Of a stretch of DNA of 64,000 nt, positions 52,596 to 62,597 are shown piece by piece. The notes under the pieces are model-generated. The model was given only the letters and a program-made list of their open reading frames with translations, ran no database searches and was not told the origin of the DNA. Both the position numbers and the translations under genes were made by a program. The DNA is from Pseudomonas hygromyciniae. GTDB lineage: Bacteria; Pseudomonadota; Gammaproteobacteria; Pseudomonadales; Pseudomonadaceae. Every line of letters starts with the position of its first letter. Position 1 is the first letter of the stretch. The stretch is from the NCBI RefSeq assembly GCF_016925675.1, contig NZ_CP070506.1, positions 680,501 to 744,500 of the forward strand. Reading direction: 5' to 3'.

Positions 52596-54793
52596 TGGCG
52601 GTGATCCTCCAGATCCTTGGGTTTCCAGGTTTTCAACAGTAGCGCATTGCTGACCACGCTCACGCTGGACAGGGCCATGGCGGCGCCGGCCAATACCGGG
52701 TTGAGCAGGCCGAATACGGCCAGCGGAATGCCGATCAAGTTATACACAAAGGCCCAGAACAGATTCTGTCGAATTTTTGCGTAGGTCTTGCGGCTGATTT
52801 CCAGGGCTGCGGGCACCAGGCGCGGGTCGCCGCGCATCAAGGTGATACCGGCCGCGTGCATGGCGACATCGGTGCCGCCGCCCATGGCGATGCCGATATC
52901 CGCAGCGGCCAGGGCCGGCGCATCGTTGATGCCGTCGCCGACCATGGCGACCACGCCGGTCTTTTTCAGCTCGGCAACGGTCGCGGCTTTATCGGCGGGC
53001 AACACTTCGGCGTGCACATCATCGATGCCCAGCGCTTGTGCCACTACGCGGGCACTGCCGCGGTTGTCGCCGGTCAGCAAGTGGCTGCTGATATGGCGCG
53101 CCTTGAGCTGTTGCACAGCTTGCAGTGCACCCTCCTTTAGCGTGTCGCCAAAGGCAAACAGGCCCAGCACGCGAGGCTGTGGGCTTTGCTCGATCAGCCA
53201 GGACAAGGTGCGGCCTTCGGCTTCCCAGGCGCTGGCGTTGGCGGCCAGGTCACCCGGCTTCAAGCCGGTTTCATCGAGCATGCGCCGATTGCCCAGGGCC
53301 AGTTGCCGACCGTCCAGGGTGCCGGCAATGCCGCGCCCGGTCAGGGATTGGCTGGCGCTGACATCGGCAACTGGCAGACCTTGATCATGACAGGCGTCCA
53401 GCACCGCTTTGGCCAAGGGGTGTTCGCTACCGCGTTGCAGGGCGCCGGCCTGTTGCAGCAACAAGGCTTCGTTGCCATCCACGGCGCTCAGATGGGCGAT
53501 TTTCGGCGCGCCGGAGGTGAGGGTGCCGGTCTTGTCGAATACCACCGCGCTGACTTCGTGGGCGCGTTCCAGGGCTTCGGCGTCCTTGATCAGAATCCCG
53601 TGGCGGGCCGCCACGCCCGTGCCGGCCATGATCGCCGTCGGCGTGGCCAGGCCCAGTGCGCAAGGGCAGGCAATGACCAGCACTGCCACCGCGTTGATCA
53701 ATGCCGTTTCCAGCGGTGCACCGTACAACCACCAGCCAATCAGGGTGGCGAGGGCGATCACCAGCACGGTCGGCACAAACACTTGGCTGACTTTATCCAC
53801 CAGTTTCTGGATCGGCGCCTTGGCCGCCTGGGCGTCTTCGACCAGGCGAATGATCCGCGCCAGCACGCTTTCGGCACCGAGGGCCAGGGTGCGTACCAGC
53901 AAACGGCCTTCACCGTTGATCGCGCCGCCGGTGACTTTATCCCCAGGCTGTTTCGGCACCGGCAGGCTTTCACCGGTGATCAAGGCTTCATCGGCGTGGC
54001 TTTGGCCTTCGACCACTTCGCCGTCCACCGGAAAGCGCTCGCCGGGCTTGACCAGTACCCGGTCGTTGAGGCGCAGGGCGCTGATGGCAACCTCTTGCTC
54101 ACGGCCATCGATCACCTGAATCGCCCGTTCCGGCCGCAAGGCCTCCAGGGCACGGATGGCGCTGGCGGTCTGGCGTTTGGCGCGGCTTTCCAGGTATTTG
54201 CCGAGCAGCACCAGGGCAATCACCACCGCCGAGGCCTCGAAATACAGGTGGGGTTCAACCCCGGCCGGGGCGATAAACCACTGGTAGAGACTCAGGCCAT
54301 AGCCTGCGCTGGTGCCGATGGCCACCAGTAGGTCCATATTGCCCGCGCCGGCGCGCACGGCTTTCCAGGCGGCGACATAGAAACGCGCACCAAAGATGAA
54401 CTGCACCGGCGTGGCGAGGAGGAACTGCACCCAGGCCGGCAGCATCCAGTGCAGGCCGAAGGGCTGCACCAGCATTGGCAAGACCAGCGGCAACGCCAAC
54501 GCAATGGCCATCACCAGCGACCAGCGTTCGCGCTTCAGACGCTGTTCCTGGCTGGCTTGGGTGGCGGTTTCGCTTTGCGGCAGAGTGGCGGTGTAGCCGG
54601 CTTTTTCCACGGCGGCGATCAGCACGGCAGGGTCCATCTGGCCCGCCACCTCGACATGGGCCCGTTCATTGGCCAGGTTGACGCTGACGCTTTGCACGCC
54701 GGGCACCTTGTTCAAGGCGCGCTCGACCCGCCCGACGCAACTGGCGCAGGTCATGCCGCTGATCGGCAGGTCGAAGGTGGTAGATCCATTCAT
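52592..54793 (-). CDS. copA: Copper-exporting P1B-type ATPase CopA
   Basis: CopA exports Cu+ from the cytoplasm. The 733-residue protein has one N-terminal heavy-metal-binding domain (GMTCASC, C16 and C19) and eight membrane helices. It also has the actuator [10 protein letters not shown], the transport motif C376-P-C378, phosphorylated D420 in DKTGTLT, and the [14 protein letters not shown] hinge. All motifs are intact. It lies upstream of cueR in the same operon and is preceded by a readable CueR-type promoter. Confidence 0.97.
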   Translation of the reverse strand: MNGSTTFDLPISGMTCASCVGRVERALNKVPGVQSVSVNLANERAHVEVAGQMDPAVLIAAVEKAGYTATLPQSETATQASQEQRLKRERWSLVMAIALALPLVLPMLVQPFGLHWMLPAWVQFLLATPVQFIFGARFYVAAWKAVRAGAGNMDLLVAIGTSAGYGLSLYQWFIAPAGVEPHLYFEASAVVIALVLLGKYLESRAKRQTASAIRALEALRPERAIQVIDGREQEVAISALRLNDRVLVKPGERFPVDGEVVEGQSHADEALITGESLPVPKQPGDKVTGGAINGEGRLLVRTLALGAESVLARIIRLVEDAQAAKAPIQKLVDKVSQVFVPTVLVIALATLIGWWLYGAPLETALINAVAVLVIACPCALGLATPTAIMAGTGVAARHGILIKDAEALERAHEVSAVVFDKTGTLTSGAPKIAHLSAVDGNEALLLQQAGALQRGSEHPLAKAVLDACHDQGLPVADVSASQSLTGRGIAGTLDGRQLALGNRRMLDETGLKPGDLAANASAWEAEGRTLSWLIEQSPQPRVLGLFAFGDTLKEGALQAVQQLKARHISSHLLTGDNRGSARVVAQALGIDDVHAEVLPADKAATVAELKKTGVVAMVGDGINDAPALAAADIGIAMGGGTDVAMHAAGITLMRGDPRLVPAALEISRKTYAKIRQNLFWAFVYNLIGIPLAVFGLLNPVLAGAAMALSSVSVVSNALLLKTWKPKDLEDHRQ

Positions 54794-54822
54794 GGGGCGT
54801 TCCTCCAGGAAAAGTTGCCTGT

Positions 54823-54854
54823 AGGATCAAGCTTGACCTGATGGGAAGGTCAAG
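54823..54854 (-). promoter_or_regulatory. CueR-type promoter/operator of copA-cueR
   Basis: On the minus strand the -35 TTGACC (54853-54848) and the -10 GATCCT (54828-54823) are separated by 19 bp, the long spacer typical of MerR-family promoters. The dyad CTTGACCT/AGGTCAAG (54832-54839 with 54847-54854) overlaps the -35 and spacer. It is about 30-60 bp upstream of copA. Confidence 0.75.
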
Positions 54855-54890
54855 CCCCTTAATTCACGGCAAGCCCTGATGCCGTCTTCC

Positions 54891-54990
54891 TGTAGGAGCG
54901 AGCTTGCTCGCGAAGAACTGGAGAGCGCCGCGTTCATCCAGGAAGCACGCATTATCGTTGACGTTCTTCGCGAGCAAGCTCGCTCCTACA
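54891..54990. repeat. REPIN, 100-bp type
   Basis: TGTAGGAGCGAGCTTGCTCG arms face each other around a loop containing ATTATCGTTGACG. The same loop core recurs at 12585 and 60253, so these three form one family. It lies between the copA promoter and the unknown periplasmic gene. Confidence 0.88.
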
Positions 54991-55016
54991 AAAAATGGCA
55001 TTCAGACAAGTTCGGG

Positions 55017-55397
55017 TCAGTAGCCGAGCTTGGCGGCCTTGAGGTACATGCCGTCCGCGCCCTGGGCAATGCGCAACTTGCGCACGTCGCCGTTTTTCAG
55101 CGTGATCTCTTGGGCCTTGGGCGCCAATAGCCCCGGCAGGCAGCCTGGAGCCTGGCCCGGCAGCAGTTTGAGACGCAGCGAGACCCGGCCTGCGGGAAAG
55201 TTGAACGAGGTGGACTGCTCCTGGAACAGCCGCCCGGCCAACTGGTCATTGATGTACAGGCCAATCTCGCAATTGGTAGGTACTTCCAGGCGCTCCCTGG
55301 AAATGATCAGAACCGCATAGTCCTCGGCCGCGCTGGCCTGGGGGACGGCGGCGAACAGGCTCAGCAGGCTGACAAGGCCAAAAAACGACCAGCGCAT
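55017..55397 (-). CDS. Exported protein of unknown function
   Basis: I do not recognise a named family. The 126-residue protein has a signal peptide (MRWSFFGLVSLLSLFAAVPQ, cleaved near ASAA|EDY). The small beta-rich mature domain has two cysteines (TNCEIGLYIN and PGCLPGLL) that could form a disulphide, and FPAGRVSLRLKLLPGQAPGC. It is divergent from copZ. Proximity to the copper genes suggests, but does not show, an envelope metal role. Confidence 0.75.
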   Translation of the reverse strand: MRWSFFGLVSLLSLFAAVPQASAAEDYAVLIISRERLEVPTNCEIGLYINDQLAGRLFQEQSTSFNFPAGRVSLRLKLLPGQAPGCLPGLLAPKAQEITLKNGDVRKLRIAQGADGMYLKAAKLGY

Positions 55398-55483
55398 GGT
55401 GAAGTCTCCGGTTTCAAATCATGAATGCCTGCAGCTTGGCGGACGTCGCCAGGGAATACCAGCCCGGCGCTTGTTTTCAGCGC

Positions 55484-55514
55484 TTGACCTTGCCATCGTG
55501 GCAAGGATGAGACT
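55484..55514 (+). promoter_or_regulatory. CueR-type promoter/operator of copZ
   Basis: TTGACC (55484-55489) and GAGACT (55509-55514) are separated by 19 bp. The operator dyad CCTTGCCA-TCG-TGGCAAGG (55488-55506) fits the known CueR box closely. It is 30 bp upstream of the copZ start codon. Confidence 0.8.
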
Positions 55515-55543
55515 GGGTGCAACCTCACTCAAGGAGTCATGTC

Positions 55544-55741
55544 ATGCAAATATTCAGCGTTGAAGGAATGACCTGCGGCCACTGCGTTCGGGCCGTGACC
55601 CAAGCGGTACAGGCCAAGGACCCGGCGGCCAGTGTGAATGTGAATCTGGCCGCCAAGGAAGTCGGCGTTGAAAGTCGTTTATCGCCGGACGAAGTGATCA
55701 GCCTGATCAGCGAAGAAGGCTACAGCGCCAAGCTCGCCTGA
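55544..55741 (+). CDS. copZ: Copper chaperone CopZ
   Basis: CopZ is a cytoplasmic Cu+ chaperone that delivers copper to CopA or CueR. The 65-residue protein is a single heavy-metal-associated domain with GMTCGHC (C11, C14), the ferredoxin-like fold pattern VNLAAKEVGVES, and the closing ISEEGYSAKL. The start at 55544 follows AAGGAG; an upstream in-frame ATG at 55517 lacks a site. It is transcribed away from copA, with its own CueR-type promoter. Confidence 0.95.
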   Translation: MQIFSVEGMTCGHCVRAVTQAVQAKDPAASVNVNLAAKEVGVESRLSPDEVISLISEEGYSAKLA

Positions 55742-55827
55742 TTATTTAATAGGTAGCGAGCTAACGTAATGTTCAAGGCACCCAAGCGCGGCTAGACTGT
55801 CGGGCTGCCGACTCTACCGGGTGCCTG

Positions 55828-57021
55828 ATGAACCTTCGCATAATCCTTATTCTGGGGGCCTTGAGCGCATTTGCGCCGCTGGCCATCGACTTTTACCTGC
55901 CGGGCTTCCCGGCCATGGCCGTGGCATTCGGCACTGACGAAAAACATATCCAACTGACCCTGGCGGTGTACTTCACCGGCCTGGCGATCGGTCAGTTGAT
56001 CTATGGGCCGCTGGCGGATCGTTTTGGCCGGCGCATCCCGCTGTTGAGTGGTGTCACCCTGTTCACCGTGGCCTCCCTGGCGTGCGCCTATGCGCCGTCC
56101 CTGGAATGGCTGATCGGTGCGCGCTTCGTCCAGGCCCTGGGCGGGTGTGCGGGCATGGTGATTTCCCGGGCGGTGGTCAGCGACAAATGCGATGCGGTGG
56201 GTTCGGCCAAGGTCTTTTCGCAGTTGATGCTGGTGGTCGGACTGGCACCGATCCTGGCGCCGATGCTCGGAGGGGTGATGGTTAGCCTGTGGGGCTGGCA
56301 GTCGATTTTCCTCGCGTTGACCGTATTCAGCGTCGGCGCCGGAGTGGCGGTGGCGGTCGGATTGCCGGAGAGTTTCCCGGCCCATCAGCCTCGGCAGCCA
56401 TTGTCCGGGGCGTTGCGCCAATACGGGCGGCTGCTGGGTGATCGGGTATACCTGGGGTATGCCGTGACTGGCGGTATCGCAATTGGCGGGATGTTTGCCT
56501 ACATCGCCGGTTCACCTTTCGTGTTTATCAAGCTCTACGGCGTGCCGGCCGAGCACTACGGTTGGCTGTTCGGCACCAATGCCGCGGGCTTTATCCTTGT
56601 GGCCCAGGTCAACGCGCGGCTGCTGTCCAAGCGCGGCCCGGCGTTTCTGCTGACCCGCACGGTATGGGTCTACCTCGCGGCGGCGCTGGCGTTGCTGGCG
56701 GTCAGTGCCTTGCATACCGAAGCGTTGTGGCCGCTGCTGGTGCCGCTGTTCCTGTGTATCGCCAGCCTGGGCTGCATCATGCCCAATACCTCGGCGTGCG
56801 CCATGAACGGCCAGGGCGCACGGGCCGGTAGCGCGTCGGCACTGCTGGGCTGCATCCAATTTGGTGTGGCTGCGGGTGCGGCATCGTTGGTCGGCGCATT
56901 GCATGACGGCACGGCCATGCCGATGTCGATCGTCATCAGCTTGTGCGGGGTGTTGGCGGTAGTGGTGGCCATGTTGACCCAGCGCCTGCAACGACAGCGA
57001 GCCTTGCAAGCGCAGGTCTGA
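55828..57021 (+). CDS. Bcr/CflA-family multidrug MFS transporter
   Basis: This is a 12-helix major facilitator drug/H+ antiporter. The 397-residue protein shows the Bcr/CflA signatures LAIDFYLPGFPAMA in helix 1, the loop 2-3 motif GPLADRFGRRIPLL, the helix 4-5 region FVQALGGCAGMVISRAVVSD and CDAVGSAKVFSQLMLVVGLA. It starts shortly after copZ on the same strand (86-bp gap). The substrate cannot be read; bicyclomycin, sulfonamides and Cys-conjugates are known for relatives. Confidence 0.92.
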   Translation: MNLRIILILGALSAFAPLAIDFYLPGFPAMAVAFGTDEKHIQLTLAVYFTGLAIGQLIYGPLADRFGRRIPLLSGVTLFTVASLACAYAPSLEWLIGARFVQALGGCAGMVISRAVVSDKCDAVGSAKVFSQLMLVVGLAPILAPMLGGVMVSLWGWQSIFLALTVFSVGAGVAVAVGLPESFPAHQPRQPLSGALRQYGRLLGDRVYLGYAVTGGIAIGGMFAYIAGSPFVFIKLYGVPAEHYGWLFGTNAAGFILVAQVNARLLSKRGPAFLLTRTVWVYLAAALALLAVSALHTEALWPLLVPLFLCIASLGCIMPNTSACAMNGQGARAGSASALLGCIQFGVAAGAASLVGALHDGTAMPMSIVISLCGVLAVVVAMLTQRLQRQRALQAQV

Positions 57022-57028
57022 CGGCGTT

Positions 57029-57208
57029 TCAGCCAGTAGCGCGCTGCTGGCTTTCGGGAAAGCGGTGGGGCGCCTGGATGCGGTTTTGCAGAGTGTTGGC
57101 GAAGGCGCGGGCCTCGGCTTCAGTGCGGAAGGTAAAGGCGTCGTGGTCCAGGCGGACCTGCCATTTATTGCCTTGGGATTTTGCTAACGCTTTTATCAGG
57201 ATCTTCAT
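57029..57208 (-). CDS. Conserved small protein, function unknown
   Basis: The family function is unknown. I start at 57208 (MKILIKALAKSQGNKWQVRL), which follows GAGGAA at 7 bp; the ATG at 57223 is less well placed. The 59-residue product is basic, with WQVRLDHDAFTFRTEAEARA and FANTLQNRIQAPHRFPE, resembling small conserved Pseudomonas proteins that begin MKILIKALAK. Its stop faces the MFS stop across 7 bp. It is shorter than many gene-calling cut-offs but has clear coding character. Confidence 0.72.
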   Translation of the reverse strand: MKILIKALAKSQGNKWQVRLDHDAFTFRTEAEARAFANTLQNRIQAPHRFPESQQRATG

Positions 57209-57357
57209 TGCTGACTTCCTCACGTAAAAGATTGCGTGGCAAAGGCGGCCAATATAAACCCGAATACGCTCACAAATATGACAAGGATCAAGTCTCTGAC
57301 TAGCGGTGCCGTCTGTTACCTACAGCGATAACAGACGACACTGACAGAACCTTGGGC

Positions 57358-58371
57358 TTAGAAGCCTTCCAGCACGATCTTGCCCTTGGCCTTGCCGCTT
57401 TCCAGCAAGGCATGGGCCCGGCGCAGGTTCTCTGCGTTGATCACGCCGAAGTGTTCGCCCACTGTGGTTTTCAGAGTGCCGGCGTCGATCAGCTCGGCCA
57501 CACGATTGAGCAGGTTGTGCTGCTCGATCATGTCGGCGGTCTCGAACATCGAGCGGGTGTACATGAACTCCCAGTGCAGCGACAGGCTCTTGCGCTTGAG
57601 CTTGAGCACGTCCAGCGACTTGGGATCATCGATCAAGGCCAGTTTGCCTTGGGGCACGAGGGCTTCGACCAACTGGTCCAGATGCTGGTCGGTCTGGGTC
57701 AGGCTGGCGACATGGGTCACCTGTGGGTGGCCTACGCGCTTGAGCTCTTCGCTCAGTGGCTGGCTGTGGTCGACCACCAGATCAGCCCCCAGGTCCTTGG
57801 CCCAGGCCTGGGTTTGCGGGCGCGAGGCGCTGCCGATCACCTTGAGCGCGGTGAGTTGCGCAGCCAGTTGGGTAAGGATCGACCCTACGCCACCGGCAGC
57901 GCCGACGATCAACAGGCTCTGGCCTTGATCGGTCTGGCCTTCAGCTATTTGCAGGCGCTCGAACAGCAGCTCCCAGGCGGTAATGGCGGTCAACGGCAGG
58001 GCGGCCGCTTCGGCAAAACCCAGGCTCTTGGGCATATGGCCGACGATGCGCTCGTCCACGGTGTGCAACTCGCTATTGCCGCCCGGGCGTGTCAGGGAAC
58101 CGGCGTAAAACACCTTGTCGCCAGCCTTGAATAGCGTGACGTCGCTGCCCACGGCCTTGACCACGCCAGCTACGTCCCAGCCCAACACCTTGGCCGCGCC
58201 GTTTTCCGGAGCGACGTTCTGGCGGATCTTGGTATCGACCGGGTTGACCGAGATGGCTTTGACTTCCACCAGCAGGTCGCGCGGGCCGGCCACCGGCTCA
58301 GGCAGTTGCACATCTTGCAGGGACTTTGGATCGTTGATCGGCAATGCGGCGTAGTAGGCGATGGCTTTCAT
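57358..58371 (-). CDS. Zinc-binding-type alcohol dehydrogenase family protein (quinone reductase-like)
   Basis: This is a medium-chain dehydrogenase/reductase using NAD(P)H. The 337-residue protein has the N-terminal GroES-like fold (VEVKAISVNPVDTKIRQNVA, then GWDVAGVVKAVGSDVTLFKA). The Rossmann domain has LLIVGAAGGVGSILTQLAAQ. The zinc-ligand pattern of classical alcohol dehydrogenases is absent, so the zinc family name is historical. The divergent LysR gene across 122 bp is the likely regulator. Confidence 0.9.
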   Translation of the reverse strand: MKAIAYYAALPINDPKSLQDVQLPEPVAGPRDLLVEVKAISVNPVDTKIRQNVAPENGAAKVLGWDVAGVVKAVGSDVTLFKAGDKVFYAGSLTRPGGNSELHTVDERIVGHMPKSLGFAEAAALPLTAITAWELLFERLQIAEGQTDQGQSLLIVGAAGGVGSILTQLAAQLTALKVIGSASRPQTQAWAKDLGADLVVDHSQPLSEELKRVGHPQVTHVASLTQTDQHLDQLVEALVPQGKLALIDDPKSLDVLKLKRKSLSLHWEFMYTRSMFETADMIEQHNLLNRVAELIDAGTLKTTVGEHFGVINAENLRRAHALLESGKAKGKIVLEGF

Positions 58372-58493
58372 GGCGAGTTCCAGAGGGTACGGAATGAGAT
58401 AGGTAGATCATTGGCTATTTCTCTTGCAGATAAAACCCGCTAAAAGAGCAGTCTCTTTCAATGTATTTTTGATAATTGCTCGGGGCGGTGCTC

Positions 58494-59423
58494 ATGCTGC
58501 GTTTTGATGATTTGCAGTTGTTCGTGCGTGCGGCGGATTTGGGGAGCTTGTCGGCTGCCGCACGGGTCATGGATATGTCGGCGGCGGTGGCCAGTGCTGC
58601 GTTGAAACGCATCGAGCAACAGTTGGGTGCGCGCTTGCTGGCTCGTTCCACTCGCAGCCTGCGCCTGACCGCCGAGGGCGAAGGCTTTTTGCAGTACGCC
58701 CGTGGTGCCTTGAGCCAACTGGATGAAGGCCGGCGCCTGCTGGCTAGCGGTCAGGATCATGTCAGCGGCGTCCTGCAGTTGTCGGCGCCTTCGGACTTCG
58801 GACGTAACCTGTTGCTGCCGTGGCTGGACGAGTTTCAGCGCGAGCACCCGCAATTGAGCGTGCGCCTGCTGCTGGGCGACCGGATCGCCGATCTGTTCCG
58901 CCAACCGGTGGATATAGCCCTGCGCTACGGTGAACCCGAGGATTCGAGCCTGGTGGCCTTGCCAGTGGCGCCGGACAATCGCCGGGTGTTGTGCGCAGCC
59001 CCCAGCTACCTGGCCCGGCATGGCGAGCCGCGCCATCTGGAGGAGTTGGCCCAGCACAATTGCCTGCTGTATATGCTCGGCAGCCGGGTGCACGACCATT
59101 GGCGCTTTCAAGATGCCAAACGGGAAATCAGCCTGACCGTCAGCGGTGACCGTTTCAGTGACGATGCGGATGTGGTACGGCGTTGGGCCGTGGCCGGGGT
59201 GGGCATTGCCTACAAATCCTGGCTGGATGTCAGCGCCGATGTGCTGGCTGGCCGCCTGCAGTTGCTCTTGCCCGAGCTGCAGGGTGAGCGCACACCGCTC
59301 AATCTGCTATGCGCCCATCGCGCGCAATTGAGCAAACCGGTCAACCTCTTGCGTGAAATGCTCGTGGCACGTTGTGGGAAGTTGAGCGCGCAATTGCCCG
59401 AACGCGGGGGGACTACACAATAA
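58494..59423 (+). CDS. LysR-family transcriptional regulator
   Basis: This DNA-binding regulator has an N-terminal winged helix (LRFDDLQLFVRAADLGSLSA, AAVASAALKRIEQQLGARLL, and ARSTRSLRLTAEGEGFLQYA). A C-terminal substrate-binding fold follows (LQLSAPSDFGRNLLLPWLDE, VDIALRYGEPEDSSLVALPV). I start at 58494 (MLRFDDLQLF), which fits the family better than the upstream frame at 58476; 309 residues. It is divergent from the dehydrogenase gene. Confidence 0.92.
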   Translation: MLRFDDLQLFVRAADLGSLSAAARVMDMSAAVASAALKRIEQQLGARLLARSTRSLRLTAEGEGFLQYARGALSQLDEGRRLLASGQDHVSGVLQLSAPSDFGRNLLLPWLDEFQREHPQLSVRLLLGDRIADLFRQPVDIALRYGEPEDSSLVALPVAPDNRRVLCAAPSYLARHGEPRHLEELAQHNCLLYMLGSRVHDHWRFQDAKREISLTVSGDRFSDDADVVRRWAVAGVGIAYKSWLDVSADVLAGRLQLLLPELQGERTPLNLLCAHRAQLSKPVNLLREMLVARCGKLSAQLPERGGTTQ

Positions 59424-59557
59424 CCTCACGGATTTCAGGAAATTTCAGGCAGTTGCTGTCGCTGATTTGGCGGTAAGGCGCCACGGAATCTGCTGCCCAC
59501 ACACTTATACTTTTGCGCGAAATGGAGCAAACCAACGATTCAACAGGGAGTGAGTAC

Positions 59558-60257
59558 ATGGAACAGGCACCATGCATCAGCCAGATCGCCACCTTGCTGG
59601 CAGACCCCAAACGCACGGCAATGATCTGGGCGTTGATGGACGGCTCGGCCAAGCCGTCCGAGGAACTGGCGAGTTTGGCCGGGTTATCAGCGTCATCGGC
59701 CAATGCGCATTTGGCGCGGTTGGCGGCGGGTGGATTGCTGCGCATCGAAGCCCGTGGGCGCAAGCGCTTCTTCCGTATGGCAGCGGCGGATGTGGGCGCG
59801 GCAGTCGATGCGTTGGCCAGTACCACAATGGCCAGTATGGCGCGCAGTGCCCCCAGCCGGCCGGGCGCGGCATTGCTGGCGCCGGCGTTGTTGCGTCAGG
59901 CGCGGCTCTGCCATGACCATCTGGGCGGGCAAATGGCGGCGGCACTCTATCAACGCATGGTGTTGGCGAAGTGGATTGAACGCGTCGAACAGCGGATCCA
60001 CGTGACACCCTTGGGCGCACGCCATTTGGCCGAGCATGGCATCTTTACCCAAGCCCTGGCCCATCAGGGTTACTCGACGATGGCTTGCGATTGTTATGAC
60101 TGGAGCGAGCAGCAGCCGCACCTGGGTGGGGCGTTGGGGGGCGGGCTTGTTGCAGTTGTTCAGGCAGTCGCGCTGGTTGAAGACCAACCATGAGTCGAGC
60201 GCACTGCAGGTCACCGAGACCGGGCGCCTGGAAATTGCCCGGATGGCAACTGTGTAG
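59558..60257 (+). pseudogene. ArsR-like transcriptional regulator, frameshifted in a G6 tract
   Basis: The protein begins MEQAPCISQIATLLADPKRT, with an ArsR-type winged helix (SEELASLAGLSASSANAHLA, then RLAAGGLLRIEARGRKRFFR). It remains in frame to about 60135. The downstream reading frame then ends prematurely at 60193. If one G of the run 60136-60141 is removed, the frame continues as ALGAGLLQLFRQSRWLKTNH and ESSALQVTETGRLEIARM to a stop at 60255-60257. That is a coherent, family-like C-terminus. The restored stop codon lies inside the following REP element. Confidence 0.85.
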
Positions 60258-60352
60258 GAGCGGGCTTGCCCGCGAACAACTCGAAGGCGCCACGTTCATC
60301 TAGGATGCACGCTTTATCGTTGGCGTCCTTCGCGAGCAAGCTCGCTCCTACA
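60253..60352. repeat. REPIN, 100-bp type
   Basis: A REP pair of the same family as 54891-54990 (loop with TTATCGTTGGCG). It directly abuts the end of the ArsR-like gene, whose restored TAG stop is within TGTAGGAG at the left arm. It also lies just beyond the adenine deaminase stop. Confidence 0.88.
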
Positions 60353-60360
60353 GGGAGGGG

Positions 60361-61347
<987 letters not shown>

Positions 61348-61508
61348 CTACAGGCCAGGGCGCAAATAATCGGTAAAACCTGACCGAGCGGTAAGCATTC
61401 TTCGTGCCTGTGCCAGTGTGTGAATGAACTAAGGTGTAACGAAACGTTAGCGATTCGCTGCAGTCTGTACCCCATCAACGACTGAATCGCCGCTCGAAAA
61501 GGCCTGCA

Positions 61509-62597
61509 ATGCTCACATCCCTCAAGCAAGAAAAATTCATGTGGCTGGCGCTGATCGCCGCCATCGCAGCCTACCCGCTGGAACACTGGCTGCTGCACAG
61601 TGGGCAGGCCACGGCGCTGCTCGGTGGCCTGGTGCTGATCGGCTTTATTGTCATGGCCTCGATGCGCGTGGCCCATCACGCCGAACTGCTCGCCGAAAAA
61701 GTTGGCGACCCCTACGGCACCATGATCCTGACCCTCGCGGCGGTGCTAGTGGAAGTGGTGATCCTGGCGATCATGATGAGCAACGAGGCATCGCCGACCC
61801 TGGTGCGCGACACGATTTACTCAGCGGTGATGCTGGATATCAACGGCATCCTCGGCCTGGCCGCGCTGATGGGCGGCATCAAACATGGCGAGCAATCCTA
61901 CAACGATGATTCGGCGCGGACCTACAGCGTGATGATCCTCACGGCCATGGGTGTTTCCATGGTGGTACCGGAATTTATCCCCGAGGCCGACTGGAAAATC
62001 TACTCGGCCTTCACCATCGGCGCGATGGTGGTGCTGTATGCCCTGTTCCTGCGTATGCAGGTCGGGCCGCACAGTTACTTCTTCAGCTACAGCTATCCGG
62101 AAAAACGTCGCAAGACGCTGCCGCAAGAACAGGCTTCGCCGGTCAGCCTGACATTTTCCATCGCAACCCTGGTGTTTGGCGTGGTGGTGATTGGCGCATT
62201 GGCCGAAGTGATGTCCAAGACCCTGGACCTCGGCCTGGAGGGCACGGGCGCGCCGCCGGTGATCACGGCGATCCTGGTGGCGGCGATTTCTGCTGCGCCG
62301 GAAATTCTGACCGCCTTGCGCGCAGCGTTGGCCAACCGCATGCAGTCGGTGGTCAACATCGCGCTGGGGGCTTCGTTGTCGACGGTGATTCTGACTGTGC
62401 CGGTGATGGAAGCCATGGCGCTGTACACCGGCCAGCCGTTTCAGATGGCGATGACACCGGTGCAGACAGTGATGGTGTTTATCACGCTGATTGTCAGCGC
62501 GATCAACCTCAACGATGGCGAAACCAACGCCATCGAAGGGATGACCCATTTTGTGCTGTTTGCGACCTTTATCATGTTGTCGCTGCTGGGTGTGTAG
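61509..62597 (+). CDS. chaA: Ca2+(Na+)/H+ antiporter, ChaA-like
   Basis: This is an inner-membrane cation/proton exchanger of the CaCA superfamily. The 362-residue protein has about 11 membrane helices. The two inverted alpha-repeats are present: GTMILTLAAVLVEVVILAIM followed by LDINGILGLAALMGGIKHGE, and VTAILVAAISAAPEILTALR followed by VNIALGASLSTVILTVPVME. The conserved acidic residues of both repeats are present. Its stop codon is directly adjacent to the stop of the convergent amidohydrolase. Confidence 0.92.
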   Translation: MLTSLKQEKFMWLALIAAIAAYPLEHWLLHSGQATALLGGLVLIGFIVMASMRVAHHAELLAEKVGDPYGTMILTLAAVLVEVVILAIMMSNEASPTLVRDTIYSAVMLDINGILGLAALMGGIKHGEQSYNDDSARTYSVMILTAMGVSMVVPEFIPEADWKIYSAFTIGAMVVLYALFLRMQVGPHSYFFSYSYPEKRRKTLPQEQASPVSLTFSIATLVFGVVVIGALAEVMSKTLDLGLEGTGAPPVITAILVAAISAAPEILTALRAALANRMQSVVNIALGASLSTVILTVPVMEAMALYTGQPFQMAMTPVQTVMVFITLIVSAINLNDGETNAIEGMTHFVLFATFIMLSLLGV

